64,000 bases of DNA. Source: JBBQNY01 sp038255255. GTDB lineage: Bacteria; Pseudomonadota; Gammaproteobacteria; Xanthomonadales; Ahniellaceae. The stretch covers positions 186,001 to 250,000 of the forward strand of contig JBBSLL010000001.1 in the NCBI GenBank assembly GCA_038255255.1. Reading direction: 5' to 3'. A model generated the notes under the pieces. That model had not been told where the DNA came from. It searched no databases and was given only the letters and a program-made list of their open reading frames with translations. The position numbers and the translations under genes were made by a program. This document shows positions 48,646-58,255 of the stretch, piece after piece. Each line of letters begins with the position of its first letter. The stretch's first letter is position 1.

Positions 48646-50670
48646 ATGACCGACCGCTTCCATCTCGTGGCGCCCTTCGAGCCGGCCGGCGACCAGCCCC
48701 AGGCGATCGCCCGGATGGTCGAGGGATTCGAGGGCGGGCTCGCCCACCAGACGCTGCTCGGCGTCACCGGCTCGGGCAAGACCTTCGCGATCGCCAACGT
48801 GGTGCAGGCGATCCAGAAAACCACGCTGGTCATGGCGCCGAACAAGACGCTCGCGGCGCAGCTCTACGGAGAGTTCAAGGCCTTTTTCCCGAACAATTCG
48901 GTCGAGTATTTCGTCAGCTATTACGACTACTACCAGCCCGAGGCGTACCTCGCCGCATCCGACACCTATATCGAGAAAGACTCGAACATCAACGAGCACA
49001 TCGAGCAGATGCGGCTGTCCGCGACCAAGGCCCTGCTGGAGCGGCGCGACTCCCTGATCGTCTGCACGGTGTCGTCGATCTACGGGCTCGGTGATCCCGG
49101 CGAATACCACCGGATGGTGCTGCACATGGTGCGCGGCGAGCACATCGACCAGCGCGACCTGATCCGCAGGCTTACGGACCTGCAATACAAGCGCGGCGAC
49201 TTCGAGCTCAGGCGCGGCAGCTACCGTGTGCGCGGCGAAGTGATCGACGTCTTCCCGGCCGAGTCGGACCAGGAGGCCGTGCGCATCGAACTGTTTGACG
49301 GAGACATCGAGGCGATCACGATTTTCGATCCGCTGACCGGTGAGACGATGCGCAAGGTGCCGCGTTACACAATCTATCCCAAGACGCATTACGCGAGCAC
49401 GCGGCGCACCGTGCTGGAAGCGATCGAGACCATCAAGGACGAGCTCAGCCAGCGGCTCGAAGTCCTTTACGCCGACGGCAAGCTGGTCGAGGCGCAGCGC
49501 CTCAAGCAACGCACCACCTTCGACCTCGAGATGATGGCCGAGATCGGATTTTGCCAGGGCATCGAGAACTATTCGCGGCACCTCACGGGACACGCGCCCG
49601 GAGAGCCGCCCCCGTGCTTATTCGACTACCTGCCGCCTGATGCGCTGCTCGTGGTCGACGAATCGCACGTGACGATTCCGCAGATCGGCGCCATGTACAA
49701 AGGCGATCGTTCGCGCAAGGAAAGCCTGGTGCAGTACGGCTTCCGCCTGCCTTCAGCGCTCGACAACCGTCCGCTCAAGTTCGAGGAGTGGGAGCGCCGC
49801 GCGCCTCGCATGATCTGCGTTTCCGCAACGCCCGGTCCGTACGAACTGAAACTGTCGCAGGGCGCCGTGATCGAGCAGGTCGTACGCCCCACAGGGCTGA
49901 TCGATCCTGCCGTCGAGATCCGTCCCGTGCGAACCCAGGTGGACGACCTGCTTTCGCAGATCCACGAACGCGTCTCATGGGGCGATCGCGTGCTCGTGAC
50001 GACGCTGACCAAGCGCATGTCTGAGAGCCTCACCGAATACCTGGCCGAGCACGGCTGCAAGGTCCGGTACCTGCATTCCGACATCGACACGGTGGAGCGC
50101 GTGGAGATCATCCGCGACCTGCGGCTCGGCGTGTTCGACGTGCTGGTCGGCATCAACCTCCTGCGCGAAGGCCTCGACATGCCGGAGGTGTCGCTGGTGG
50201 CCATCCTCGATGCCGACAAGGAAGGGTTCCTGCGGTCGGAAGGCTCGCTCATCCAGACCATCGGCCGCGCCGCGCGCAATTTGCGCGGCAAGGCGATCCT
50301 CTATGCAGATCGGGTCACGAATTCGATGCGCCGTGCGATCGATGAGACGGATCGGCGTCGAGCCAAGCAGGTCGAGTACAACACCGAGCACGGCATCGTT
50401 CCGCAGACGGTGTCGAAGGAAGTCGCCGACATCATGGAGGGCGCGCGCAGCGAAGCGTCCGAGAAGCGCAACGCGCGCGGCTCGGTTCGCCAGGCCGCGA
50501 TCGCCGAACCGCGCATCGATTACGCGGCGATGCCGCCCGCGCAACTCGCGGCCAAGCTCAAGAAGCTCGAGCAGCAGATGTACCAGCACGCGCAGAACCT
50601 CGAGTTCGAGGCGGCGGCGCGCGTGCGCGACGAGATGCGCAGGATCAAGGCGGCTGGCCTCATGGCGTAG
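48646..50670 (+). CDS. uvrB: Excinuclease ABC subunit B
   Basis: 674 residues, the standard length. DNA-damage recognition helicase of nucleotide excision repair. Walker A LLGVTGSGKTF, the beta-hairpin region EYFVSYYDYYQPEAYLAASD, helicase motifs including VVDESHVTIPQ, SATPGPYE, GINLLREGLDMPEVSLVAIL and QTIGRAARN, and the C-terminal UVR domain that contacts UvrA/UvrC. Convergent with the membrane protein gene at 50692. Confidence 0.98.
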   Translation: MTDRFHLVAPFEPAGDQPQAIARMVEGFEGGLAHQTLLGVTGSGKTFAIANVVQAIQKTTLVMAPNKTLAAQLYGEFKAFFPNNSVEYFVSYYDYYQPEAYLAASDTYIEKDSNINEHIEQMRLSATKALLERRDSLIVCTVSSIYGLGDPGEYHRMVLHMVRGEHIDQRDLIRRLTDLQYKRGDFELRRGSYRVRGEVIDVFPAESDQEAVRIELFDGDIEAITIFDPLTGETMRKVPRYTIYPKTHYASTRRTVLEAIETIKDELSQRLEVLYADGKLVEAQRLKQRTTFDLEMMAEIGFCQGIENYSRHLTGHAPGEPPPCLFDYLPPDALLVVDESHVTIPQIGAMYKGDRSRKESLVQYGFRLPSALDNRPLKFEEWERRAPRMICVSATPGPYELKLSQGAVIEQVVRPTGLIDPAVEIRPVRTQVDDLLSQIHERVSWGDRVLVTTLTKRMSESLTEYLAEHGCKVRYLHSDIDTVERVEIIRDLRLGVFDVLVGINLLREGLDMPEVSLVAILDADKEGFLRSEGSLIQTIGRAARNLRGKAILYADRVTNSMRRAIDETDRRRAKQVEYNTEHGIVPQTVSKEVADIMEGARSEASEKRNARGSVRQAAIAEPRIDYAAMPPAQLAAKLKKLEQQMYQHAQNLEFEAAARVRDEMRRIKAAGLMA

Positions 50671-50691
50671 TTCACGCCCACGACGCGCGCG

Positions 50692-52332
50692 CTACTCGAC
50701 GCTCGCGCAAAGCTGAGTTCCGACTGTGGCTGGTCCGGGAGCGGAAGCGGGCAGGATCTCGCGCCTGCCGGACGACCAGCACGCATAGATCGGCGCGGGG
50801 CCGGGTATGGCAGGCTGCAGAATGCGCCGCAACGTGGCGAGGTCGGCCCGCTGCGGCACCTGACGCGTCAATCGGGTCCCCAATCCCGCGGCGAATTGCG
50901 CTCGTCGCATCGCCAGCTCACGGGGGAGCGTCGGCACGACGCGGTGCAGAAGGCCTTGCGCTTGCAGGGGTGGCATGACCAGTGCACCTTGTCCGTTGCG
51001 CGCGGCGACGACGCCCATGCGCTGGTCCGGGATCACCAGTACCGTGGTGTCGGTACGCGGGATCGCGTAGCGACCGATTGCTGCGACGAGTTCCCGCATT
51101 TCGTTTTGCACCGACGCGAACTGCGCGACGCGCGCATGGGTGGCGAAGACTCCGGCGACGATTGCCAGTCCGGCGAGCGTCGTCGCGAATCCATGACGCG
51201 TGCGCCAGTGGCGCGATGTGGTCGCTTCAGGGTTCGGCGCGAGCAGCACGCCGAGCGAAAGGGCGAACCAGGCAATCGGACCATAGAGCAACCGCCCGCC
51301 TTCTCCGTACGCCGCAAACGCGCCGAGATTGAGCAGGGTTGCGAGCAGCTGGCCGGCGCCCGCGCCGGCCAGCGCCGCTGCCACTCTCCATTGCGGCGTC
51401 GTCTGGCGGCCGACCCGAACAGCCAGCAACGCTGCCGCAATGCCGGCGATTAGCCAAGCCAGCGCGAAGCGCGGCGCTGCCGCAACGGCACCCCTCCACC
51501 AGTCCGGCAAGGACTGCAGCGCGGTCGAAAAATTACGCTCGCCGCCGTCGGTGTAGGCGTGCCAGGCCGAGTCGAACCACCAGGCACGCGCCAACAGGAA
51601 TGCGGCGACCACGCCGGCAGAAGCCGCCAGCGTCCACCAGCCCGCGCGGCCGACGCGGTGCGGTTGGGCCCACGCGAGCAACAGCAGCTGCAACGGCAAC
51701 ACTGCCGCGGTCTCCTTGAATCCGAGACCGGCGAGCACCAGCAGGGGGATGAGCACACGGGGATCGATTCCGGAACGGTCCCGGCGGTCCGGCCCGAACC
51801 ACAACGCGACGCAGAACATCGCAAGCGCGGTCACTGCAAGATCGCTCCGCGCACTCACCCACATCACGCCCTCCACCAGCAGCGGTGACGTCGCAAACAC
51901 GAGGGACGCCAGCAAGGGCGCGACTGTCGAGCCGAGATCGAGCCGCGCGAATGCGCGCCGCAGCGACGACATCAGCAGCAGCGCGCAGAGCAGATGCAAC
52001 ACCAGGTTGGTGAGGAACCAGCCCCAGTAGTTCGTACCGAACAGCGCGAAGTTGGCCGACATGGTCGCGAAGATCAGTGGCCGGTAGAAATTGCCAAGCG
52101 CGTCCGCGGGCGCCGCGAATCTCCTCCATGTCTCCGACCACAACTGTCCGTCGTGTGCCCAGTTGAAGGTCTGGTGCAGGTGTCCGAAGTCGTCGCCCAG
52201 CCAGTAGCCGTCAAGACCTGGCGTGTACAGCCAGAAGATCAGCGCGACGAGAAGAAATGCCGACGCCAGCGACCATTCGCGGCTTCGTCGTCGTGCGATT
52301 CCTGCTCCGCGCACGTCGGGCGCGAGGTTCAT
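50692..52332 (-). CDS. Polytopic membrane protein, glycosyltransferase-like (GT-C type)
   Basis: 546 residues from ATG 52332 (MNLAPDVR); an ATG six codons upstream is possible. About 10-12 membrane helices occupy the first ~430 residues, with a first loop GYWLGDDFGHLHQTFNWAHD that carries an acidic pair as in GT-C mannosyltransferases. A soluble C-terminal ~130 residues follows (VLVIPDQRMGVVAARNGQGA). Such proteins usually transfer sugars from polyprenyl donors outside the membrane. Substrate unknown. The family call rests on topology and the DD motif. Confidence 0.7.
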   Translation of the reverse strand: MNLAPDVRGAGIARRRSREWSLASAFLLVALIFWLYTPGLDGYWLGDDFGHLHQTFNWAHDGQLWSETWRRFAAPADALGNFYRPLIFATMSANFALFGTNYWGWFLTNLVLHLLCALLLMSSLRRAFARLDLGSTVAPLLASLVFATSPLLVEGVMWVSARSDLAVTALAMFCVALWFGPDRRDRSGIDPRVLIPLLVLAGLGFKETAAVLPLQLLLLAWAQPHRVGRAGWWTLAASAGVVAAFLLARAWWFDSAWHAYTDGGERNFSTALQSLPDWWRGAVAAAPRFALAWLIAGIAAALLAVRVGRQTTPQWRVAAALAGAGAGQLLATLLNLGAFAAYGEGGRLLYGPIAWFALSLGVLLAPNPEATTSRHWRTRHGFATTLAGLAIVAGVFATHARVAQFASVQNEMRELVAAIGRYAIPRTDTTVLVIPDQRMGVVAARNGQGALVMPPLQAQGLLHRVVPTLPRELAMRRAQFAAGLGTRLTRQVPQRADLATLRRILQPAIPGPAPIYACWSSGRREILPASAPGPATVGTQLCASVE

Positions 52333-52551
52333 CGTCACAGTTGGACGCATAAGTGACCAGAGTCCGACCCGTCATGGAAAGTTGCCGGTGTGCGGCGTTT
52401 TTGAAACGTGGTCAAGAGTAGCGTGCGGCAAGTGGCGGCGAGAATTTCATTCGCCGCACCCGTGAGTTCACCGTATTCATAGGGGATACGCCTCATAGGC
52501 GCGCCCCCGTCGAACGACCACACTCGCATCAAGCACAGGAAGGGGTCGGAC

Positions 52552-55500
52552 ATGCGCACTTTCTCCACCATGCACGCGGCAGCAATTGGCCTCGCGTTTC
52601 TCGGTCAGGCCGCGTTTGCAGCGACTCCTGCCTCCGGCACCATCAGCGAAGCCGCCACGACCGCGAATTGGCAGGGTACGGTGATGCTCTCCACCGCTGC
52701 TGCAACTTGCACGAGCCGCACCGATCCCGCCTGCGATCATTACCAGCTCACGGTCGTGCCGCCCGGTTTCACCTACGAGGTCAAGATCAGCCTGAGCATG
52801 TCGCCAGCGGACGACTGGGATTTGAACGTATTCGGTCCCGATGGCACCCTGGTCGGAACTTCCGGCAATTCAGCAGGAACAACCGAGACCGTCACGATTT
52901 CGGCTCCCGTCGCGGGCACCTACACGGTGAGCGCGTCGCCTTTCGCGGTGATCACGGCGTATTCGGGTCGCGCGGAAATCCGCGCGGTGACCACTCCGCC
53001 CCCGCCGACTCCGGGTTCCGAGGCACTGGCATTTCGCACGTACGCGCCAGTCGGGCTTGGAGAGACGGATCCAGGTTACACAGCGTTTGCGCCTGCCCGC
53101 GGGGACGTCAACATCGGCCTGTCGGCGGGCGAGCCCACCCTCGGCGTCCCGGCCAGCAACAACCGGACGCTGCAACTTGCCCAGCCGAACCTGTCGCGCG
53201 TCATGTACATCGCCGGGCTCGAGACTTTGCGTCTCGAGGTGAACAGTTGCACTTCGCCAGCGATCGGCACCTGGCTCGACAAGAGTTCGCCAACGCACGT
53301 GACGACGCTTGATCCGATCCTGCACGTGCAGCCTGAAACCAGCCGCACGATTTCCACGCAGCTCGCGGGCAAGCGCAGCCTCATTTCCCTGTCCGACAAC
53401 GACGGCGACACCTATACCGACAGCCCGCAGGGCTCGGGCATCAACTCCGGCGTGGACCACCAGTCGGTAGGCGGAGGCGCGTATTCGCCGCTCGATCCGC
53501 TCGGCATGGGCAGCATCGGCGGCTACGGCCCCTATGCGACGTATTACGCATCGCAGGATATAGCCGTCGCACAGGCGGCGCAGAGCCGTGACGGTGGCCG
53601 GACGTGGGGCGTCGCGGTGCCCATGTACAACCTCACCCAGTGCGGCGGCCTGCACGGACACATACAGGTGTCGCCGTCCAACGGCACGGTGTTCGTGCCC
53701 AACGGCAATTGCCCGCTCGGGCAATCCGGATTCGCGCGCAGCGTCGACGGGGGCAATGTCTGGACGCAGGTCGGCGTGCCGGGAACAGTCTCCGGCGACG
53801 ATCCCGGCATGGCAGTCGCCAACGACGGTACGGTCTATTTCGGAACCTGCAACAACGATTCCGACGCGGTGGTATCGGTCAGCCAGAACAACGGCACGAC
53901 ATGGTCGGCACTGGTCAACGTCAGTGCTGCGCAAGGCGTGCGCAATTGCGTGTTCCCGACGATGGTCGCGGGCGATGGCGATCGGGCCGCGCTCCTGTTC
54001 CTGGGTTCCAGCGAGCCGGGCGCGGCCGGCACCGGCGCCGATCCCGACGCTTTTGACGGCGTCTGGTACGCCTACATCGCGGTGACGTACGACCGCGGCG
54101 CGACCTGGACCACCGTCAACGTGACGCCCGACGATCCGGTGCAGCGCGGCCCGGTGTGCCTGCAGGGCACGACCTGCCCGAGCAACCGCAACCTGCTCGA
54201 CTTCAACGACATCCAGCTCGACGAGAAAGGTCGCATCTACGCCGCGTACGCGGACGGTTGCGTGGGCGGTTGCATCGATGGCGCGGCCAACAGCGGCACC
54301 GACCTGACGCGCATCGCGCGCCAGGAACCCGGATCGCGCGGACTGCTCGCCGAGTTCGACAACTTCTTCGTGCCGTCGCCCGTTCGGGCGCCTGACGCGC
54401 CGTATCTCGATGCATTCGCGTTTCCGACGCAAGCTGATGGCAACCCGGCGGTGCGCGTGGAGCTGCGCTGGACCAAACCTTTCAACGGCGGCTCGCCGGT
54501 TACCGGCTATCGCGTCTTCCGCCGCACCGCGGCCGGCAGCTTTGGTGCCACTCCGCTCGCGACCATCAGCAATCCGGACACCCTGACCTTCGTCAATTCG
54601 CCATTGGCAAACGGAGACTTCTGCTACCGCGTCATCGCCGACAACGCCGTGGGCGCCTCTGCCGGGTGTTTCGAAAGCTGCGCGGTCACTCCGCGGCTCG
54701 ACAATGTGTGCAGCGCTCCGTATGCCGAGCGTTCGGTGGATCCGCAGGGCGACGGCGCCCCGCCGCAACTCGACATCCGCCGCCTGGCGCTCGGCGAGCC
54801 GTTCCTCGGTGATCCGGCCGCGTGCTCGACGCCCGCGCCCGAAAACCTCCTGTTCAACCTGAAGGTCGAGGCGGCAGCAGCGACGACGCCGGGCAACGCG
54901 TGGATCATGCTGTGGAATCGCCAGAACCCCGTGCCCGACGGCACCGGTACGCAGACCTTCGACCGCCAGATGGTGAGCGTGCGCAGCACCGGTGCAGCGA
55001 TCAATTGTGCCGTCGGCAAGGTGACCGCACCCAGCGTCAACCAGGGCAGCGATTTCACTCCGATCGCCGCCGAGAACTGCCAGCTGCGTCCGGACGGCAA
55101 CATCACGGTCATCGTGCCGCTGTCAGCGATCGACGATTGCAAGGGGGCCGGTTGCAGCATCGGTCCGGGGTACGAACTTGCAGGCATGGAGGTCCGCACG
55201 TTCGCCTCCAACGCGAGCGGTCAGCCGATCTCGCAGGCCAGCAGCGCCGACTTCGCGAACGGCCTCAGCTACCGCCTCATGGGCAACGAGATCTGCCGAC
55301 CCGATGCCTCGCCGGAAGCCGTCGATGACAACATCGCGGTCGACCTGCGCCAGCAACAGATCACCTTGCCCATCATGGACAACGACCGCGCCAATGATTG
55401 CGACACGATCAGCCTGGCAACGGTCGGGCAGGGCAGTTTCGGTACGGTTTCGATCAGCGGCAACAACGCCATCTACACGCCGACGGATCGCGACAATCCG

Positions 55501-55656
55501 CGCTCCGATCAGTTCGCGTACACGATCACTGATGGCGGCAAGATCGATCAGGGCGTGGTGCGGCTGTGTCATCTCGTGAGTTCGAGCACGCCGGTGTTTA
55601 CGCTGCTGTTCGCCGACGGTTTCGAAGAATCGCCAACCTGTCCGTCGGAGAACTAG
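52552..55656 (+). CDS. Large exported multidomain protein (PPC-like, propeller, FN3, Ig/cadherin-like), FE-type C-terminal tag
   Basis: 1034 residues. Signal peptide ends QAAFAA (about 24). About 25-140: PPC-like beta-sandwich (DDWDLNVFGPDGTLVG). About 160-615: sialidase/BNR-type propeller with Asp-box-like SRDGGRTWG, VDGGNVWTQVG and YDRGATWTTV. About 620-705: fibronectin III. About 705-920: beta domain. About 920-1010: cadherin-like Ig domain (PEAVDDNIAVDLRQQ). C-terminus: FTLLFADGFEESPTCPSEN. No catalytic sialidase set is evident. Start ATG 52552 has GGAAGGGG at 8 bases. An independent role in adhesion or polymer binding is plausible but not shown. Confidence 0.83.
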   Translation: MRTFSTMHAAAIGLAFLGQAAFAATPASGTISEAATTANWQGTVMLSTAAATCTSRTDPACDHYQLTVVPPGFTYEVKISLSMSPADDWDLNVFGPDGTLVGTSGNSAGTTETVTISAPVAGTYTVSASPFAVITAYSGRAEIRAVTTPPPPTPGSEALAFRTYAPVGLGETDPGYTAFAPARGDVNIGLSAGEPTLGVPASNNRTLQLAQPNLSRVMYIAGLETLRLEVNSCTSPAIGTWLDKSSPTHVTTLDPILHVQPETSRTISTQLAGKRSLISLSDNDGDTYTDSPQGSGINSGVDHQSVGGGAYSPLDPLGMGSIGGYGPYATYYASQDIAVAQAAQSRDGGRTWGVAVPMYNLTQCGGLHGHIQVSPSNGTVFVPNGNCPLGQSGFARSVDGGNVWTQVGVPGTVSGDDPGMAVANDGTVYFGTCNNDSDAVVSVSQNNGTTWSALVNVSAAQGVRNCVFPTMVAGDGDRAALLFLGSSEPGAAGTGADPDAFDGVWYAYIAVTYDRGATWTTVNVTPDDPVQRGPVCLQGTTCPSNRNLLDFNDIQLDEKGRIYAAYADGCVGGCIDGAANSGTDLTRIARQEPGSRGLLAEFDNFFVPSPVRAPDAPYLDAFAFPTQADGNPAVRVELRWTKPFNGGSPVTGYRVFRRTAAGSFGATPLATISNPDTLTFVNSPLANGDFCYRVIADNAVGASAGCFESCAVTPRLDNVCSAPYAERSVDPQGDGAPPQLDIRRLALGEPFLGDPAACSTPAPENLLFNLKVEAAAATTPGNAWIMLWNRQNPVPDGTGTQTFDRQMVSVRSTGAAINCAVGKVTAPSVNQGSDFTPIAAENCQLRPDGNITVIVPLSAIDDCKGAGCSIGPGYELAGMEVRTFASNASGQPISQASSADFANGLSYRLMGNEICRPDASPEAVDDNIAVDLRQQQITLPIMDNDRANDCDTISLATVGQGSFGTVSISGNNAIYTPTDRDNPRSDQFAYTITDGGKIDQGVVRLCHLVSSSTPVFTLLFADGFEESPTCPSEN

Positions 55657-57158
55657 TGTTGGAATCTGCTGATCGATCGACCTTGCGGGCCACCTCGGTG
55701 GCCCGCAACACTTTTGCCCCCTTTTGCCATGCGGCAATGCTGATTGCGGGAATCGGTTGTGCGGCTGCGATCGCGAACCCGGCCTCTCCACCATCCAAGC
55801 TTGCGGCAGGACGCATGTCAGTCACGGCTGTGGCTCAGCTCGGCAACCGCGGCGCCGACCTGGCGAGCGTGATTGCCCCGGGTGCCGACGGCAGCGTGGT
55901 CATAGGTACCCACTTCAAAGGCACATTGTCGGGGCAGGGAGCCGCCATGACTGCACGCGGCGGTGGCGACGTCGCGTTCGTCGGGTTCGATCGCGAACTC
56001 TCGCCGCGCTGGTCGCGCCACTTCGGCGGCACCGGACTCGACGAGGTGCGAGCGCTCGTCCCGTTCGGCGACGGATTCGCGGCGGCGGGGTTCTTTGCCG
56101 GTGACGCGGGTTTTGGCGACAACGAAAGGAAGGTCCCGAACGTCACTTCGCAAGGCGGGTCGGATGGATTCGTGGCCTACATCGACGCGCGCGGCGCACC
56201 AGTCGAGTTGCAACGGGTAGGCGGCAAGCAGGCCGACCACGTGCGCTCAATCGTTGCGCTCGACGATGGCGGGCTGTTGGTCGGCGGTCACTTCCAGGCG
56301 GCGTCGCGACTGGCACCGGGGTCCGCGGGCGTGGTTATCGGCGCGGGCGGCACCGATGTGTTCGTGCAAAGGCTCGACGCCGGGCGACGTGTACTTTGGG
56401 CGCGCACGTTCGGCGGTATCGGCGACGATGAACTGTCCGCCCTCGCGCAGCTGCCCGGTGGCGGCACCTTGCTGCTGCTGCGGCACGACCGACCGATCGA
56501 ACTGCGTGTGGCGGACGAGGCCCGAACCATCACGCCACGCGCCGGGCACGACGCGCTGCTGCTCTGGCTCGGCCACGACGGCCGGGTTGTGCGTGCCGTT
56601 TCCATCGCTTCTTCCGGGTCCGATGAGCTGCATCACGTCGCCGCACTCGACGCGGACACGATCGTGCTGGCGGGAGAATTCCAGGGCGACCAGCGCTGGT
56701 CGTTCGATTCGGTCAGCAGCGGCCAGTCACTACGCAGCCGTGGATCGACCGATGTCGTCGTGCTTTACCTCGATGGCAACGGCCGCCCGCGTGCGCAGCA
56801 GCAGTTCGGATCGGCCGGGCCGGATACCGCCGATACCCTGGCAGTCAGTGGTGGCGACGCGTGGCTTGCGGTCGGCTGGCAAGGTCGCATGTCGCTGAGC
56901 GGGCGAAACGCCGTCGAGTCGGCCGACACCAGCGCTTTGCTGCTGCGGCTCGGGCAGGACGGGTCCGCGAGCGACTGGCTCGCATTCGAAGGCGAGGGCG
57001 TGCAGAAGATCACTGCGCTTGCCGCGCAGCCCCGCCACGTGTGGGTGACCGGTATTTTCGAGGGGTCGCTCGCTGCCAGGGGTGTGTCGAAGCCTTTCGC
57101 GCCCGCCGGCAAGTCGGACGTGTTCGTCGCACGAGTGGATTTGCCAGATCGCGATTGA
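55656..57158 (+). CDS. Exported beta-propeller (SBBP-like) protein, hypothetical
   Basis: 500 residues if the GTG at 55656 is used; it overlaps the preceding stop (TAGTG) and has CGGAG at 5 bases. The alternative ATG 55737 lacks a ribosome site and yields a signal peptide without a basic start. The mature part is a series of blades rich in GG and D, such as VGFDRELSPRWSRHFGGTGL, DEVRALVPFGDGFAAAGFFA, GSDGFVAYIDARGAPVELQR and GGTDVFVQRLDAGRRVLWAR, typical of SBBP repeats. There is no C-terminal tag of either type seen in this window. A hairpin at 55683-55708 lies inside the first codons of the longer version. Confidence 0.72.
   Translation: MLESADRSTLRATSVARNTFAPFCHAAMLIAGIGCAAAIANPASPPSKLAAGRMSVTAVAQLGNRGADLASVIAPGADGSVVIGTHFKGTLSGQGAAMTARGGGDVAFVGFDRELSPRWSRHFGGTGLDEVRALVPFGDGFAAAGFFAGDAGFGDNERKVPNVTSQGGSDGFVAYIDARGAPVELQRVGGKQADHVRSIVALDDGGLLVGGHFQAASRLAPGSAGVVIGAGGTDVFVQRLDAGRRVLWARTFGGIGDDELSALAQLPGGGTLLLLRHDRPIELRVADEARTITPRAGHDALLLWLGHDGRVVRAVSIASSGSDELHHVAALDADTIVLAGEFQGDQRWSFDSVSSGQSLRSRGSTDVVVLYLDGNGRPRAQQQFGSAGPDTADTLAVSGGDAWLAVGWQGRMSLSGRNAVESADTSALLLRLGQDGSASDWLAFEGEGVQKITALAAQPRHVWVTGIFEGSLAARGVSKPFAPAGKSDVFVARVDLPDRD
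55683..55720 (+). terminator. Terminator-like hairpin between the two exported-protein genes
   Basis: 12-bp perfect stem TTGCGGGCCACC/GGTGGCCCGCAA with a 2-base loop (55683-55708), then ACTTTTGCCCCC. It lies 27 bases past the stop of the 52552 gene. If it terminates transcription, the next gene must have its own promoter or be read through. Confidence 0.6.
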
Positions 57159-57246
57159 GCACGCGCACGCGCCGTGTTAACGTGCGCGCCCCTCGCGACA
57201 CGGTTCGCGCGGGACGCCGGCGACTCCGCATCGCCGCGCAGCATCC

Positions 57247-57321
57247 GGGCGGTTAGCTCAGCGGTAGAGCACTACCTTGACATGGTAGGGGTCACAGGTT
57301 CGATCCCTGTACCGCCCACCA
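57247..57321 (+). tRNA. tRNA-Val (anticodon GAC)
   Basis: Acceptor GGGCGGT pairs with ACCGCCC. D-arm TAGCTCAGCGGTAGAGC. Anticodon stem CTACC/GGTAG with loop TTGACAT, giving anticodon GAC (Val). T-arm CACAGGTTCGATCCCTGT. Discriminator A and encoded CCA. 75 bases. The 3' end of the L,D-transpeptidase frame on the other strand runs into it. Confidence 0.97.
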
Positions 57322-58159
57322 ATAGTTGCGAAGTGATTCCTGGACCCTCGATCGCAGGGCGCGGGAGAGTGGATCGCGCCGCGTTTGCGCCAGCGAACGC
57401 TGGGGAGCGCTTTTCAACGATCGCAGCATTGAGACCGCGACCATCGCAATTCAGGAATTGCGAATTCGACAACCACGCCTTGTCCGGGTAGTACGCGAAA
57501 AGCAGATGGCCGCCCTTGAGCGTATCGATGACGCGCGTCGCGACCGCCAAGCGGAGCGCGGGGCATCCATGGCTGCGACCAAGGCGACCCTGGCGAAGCG
57601 ATCCGACGGGATCGACGTACGCGGCACCATGCATAACGATGCGACGTTCACGCGCCCGGTCATTGATTCCCGGTTCGAGGCCGTCGAGGTTGAGCGAATA
57701 GCCGTTGCCACCGACATAGGTATCGGCGGTCAGGAAAAGACCCAGACTCGACTGATGGCTGCCTTCGACATTCGAGAAGTCGCGCGCCATGTTCTCGCCG
57801 GTGCCGCGGCCGTGCGCGACGTGTTCGTCGAACATGAGCGCGTCGGAAGTGAGGTCAAACAACCAGAAGCGGCGCTCGGTGGAGGGACGCGAATAGTCGA
57901 TGACCGCCAGCTTCGTCAATGCCGGAACGACGCCAGATTGCACCGCGCAAGCGCCCGCGCGCAGTGCGAGCGCAAGCACATGCGGCGCCACGTCCGGTGC
58001 GCTCGCGAGCAATTGCAAATGGCGCGCCTGCCCGTAGCCCACCGCGGTGCTGGTGCCGCCACCGGTCTGGCGGACTGCAGCTTGCGGTTCCGAGCGCGCT
58101 GCCGACGTGGCGAGCACGGCGCACAATACGAGTACCTGAACGACAGTTGACCGAATCAT
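57272..58159 (-). CDS. Murein L,D-transpeptidase catalytic-domain protein (YkuD_2 type)
   Basis: 295 codons to the stop at 57272. Signal peptide ends TSAARS. The catalytic part has the YkuD_2 pattern: VIDYSRPSTERRFWLFDLTS, HGRGTGENMARDFSNVEGSH, QSSLGLFLTADTYVG, IVMHGAAYV and LGRSHGCPALRLAVA with the nucleophile Cys. Such enzymes form or edit 3-3 crosslinks or attach proteins to peptidoglycan. The last ~16 codons (VGGTGIEPVTPTMSR) are the reverse of tRNA-Val, so the annotated C-terminus is tRNA antisense, not protein homology. Start ATG 58159. Confidence 0.85.
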   Translation of the reverse strand: MIRSTVVQVLVLCAVLATSAARSEPQAAVRQTGGGTSTAVGYGQARHLQLLASAPDVAPHVLALALRAGACAVQSGVVPALTKLAVIDYSRPSTERRFWLFDLTSDALMFDEHVAHGRGTGENMARDFSNVEGSHQSSLGLFLTADTYVGGNGYSLNLDGLEPGINDRARERRIVMHGAAYVDPVGSLRQGRLGRSHGCPALRLAVATRVIDTLKGGHLLFAYYPDKAWLSNSQFLNCDGRGLNAAIVEKRSPAFAGANAARSTLPRPAIEGPGITSQLLVGGTGIEPVTPTMSR

Positions 58160-58255
58160 GGCCGCAGCATAGGACAAACGGCTCGCCGCCGCCGCGCGGA
58201 CGCTGGCGACCGGCAGCGTGCGATGATCGCTGCGCCTTATTCGGGCGGATCGTGC

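Noticed and set aside
52870..54768. 632-codon minus-strand frame opposite the large exported protein
   Set aside because: Arg/His/Val-rich shadow of the plus-strand gene, with no signal peptide or motif.
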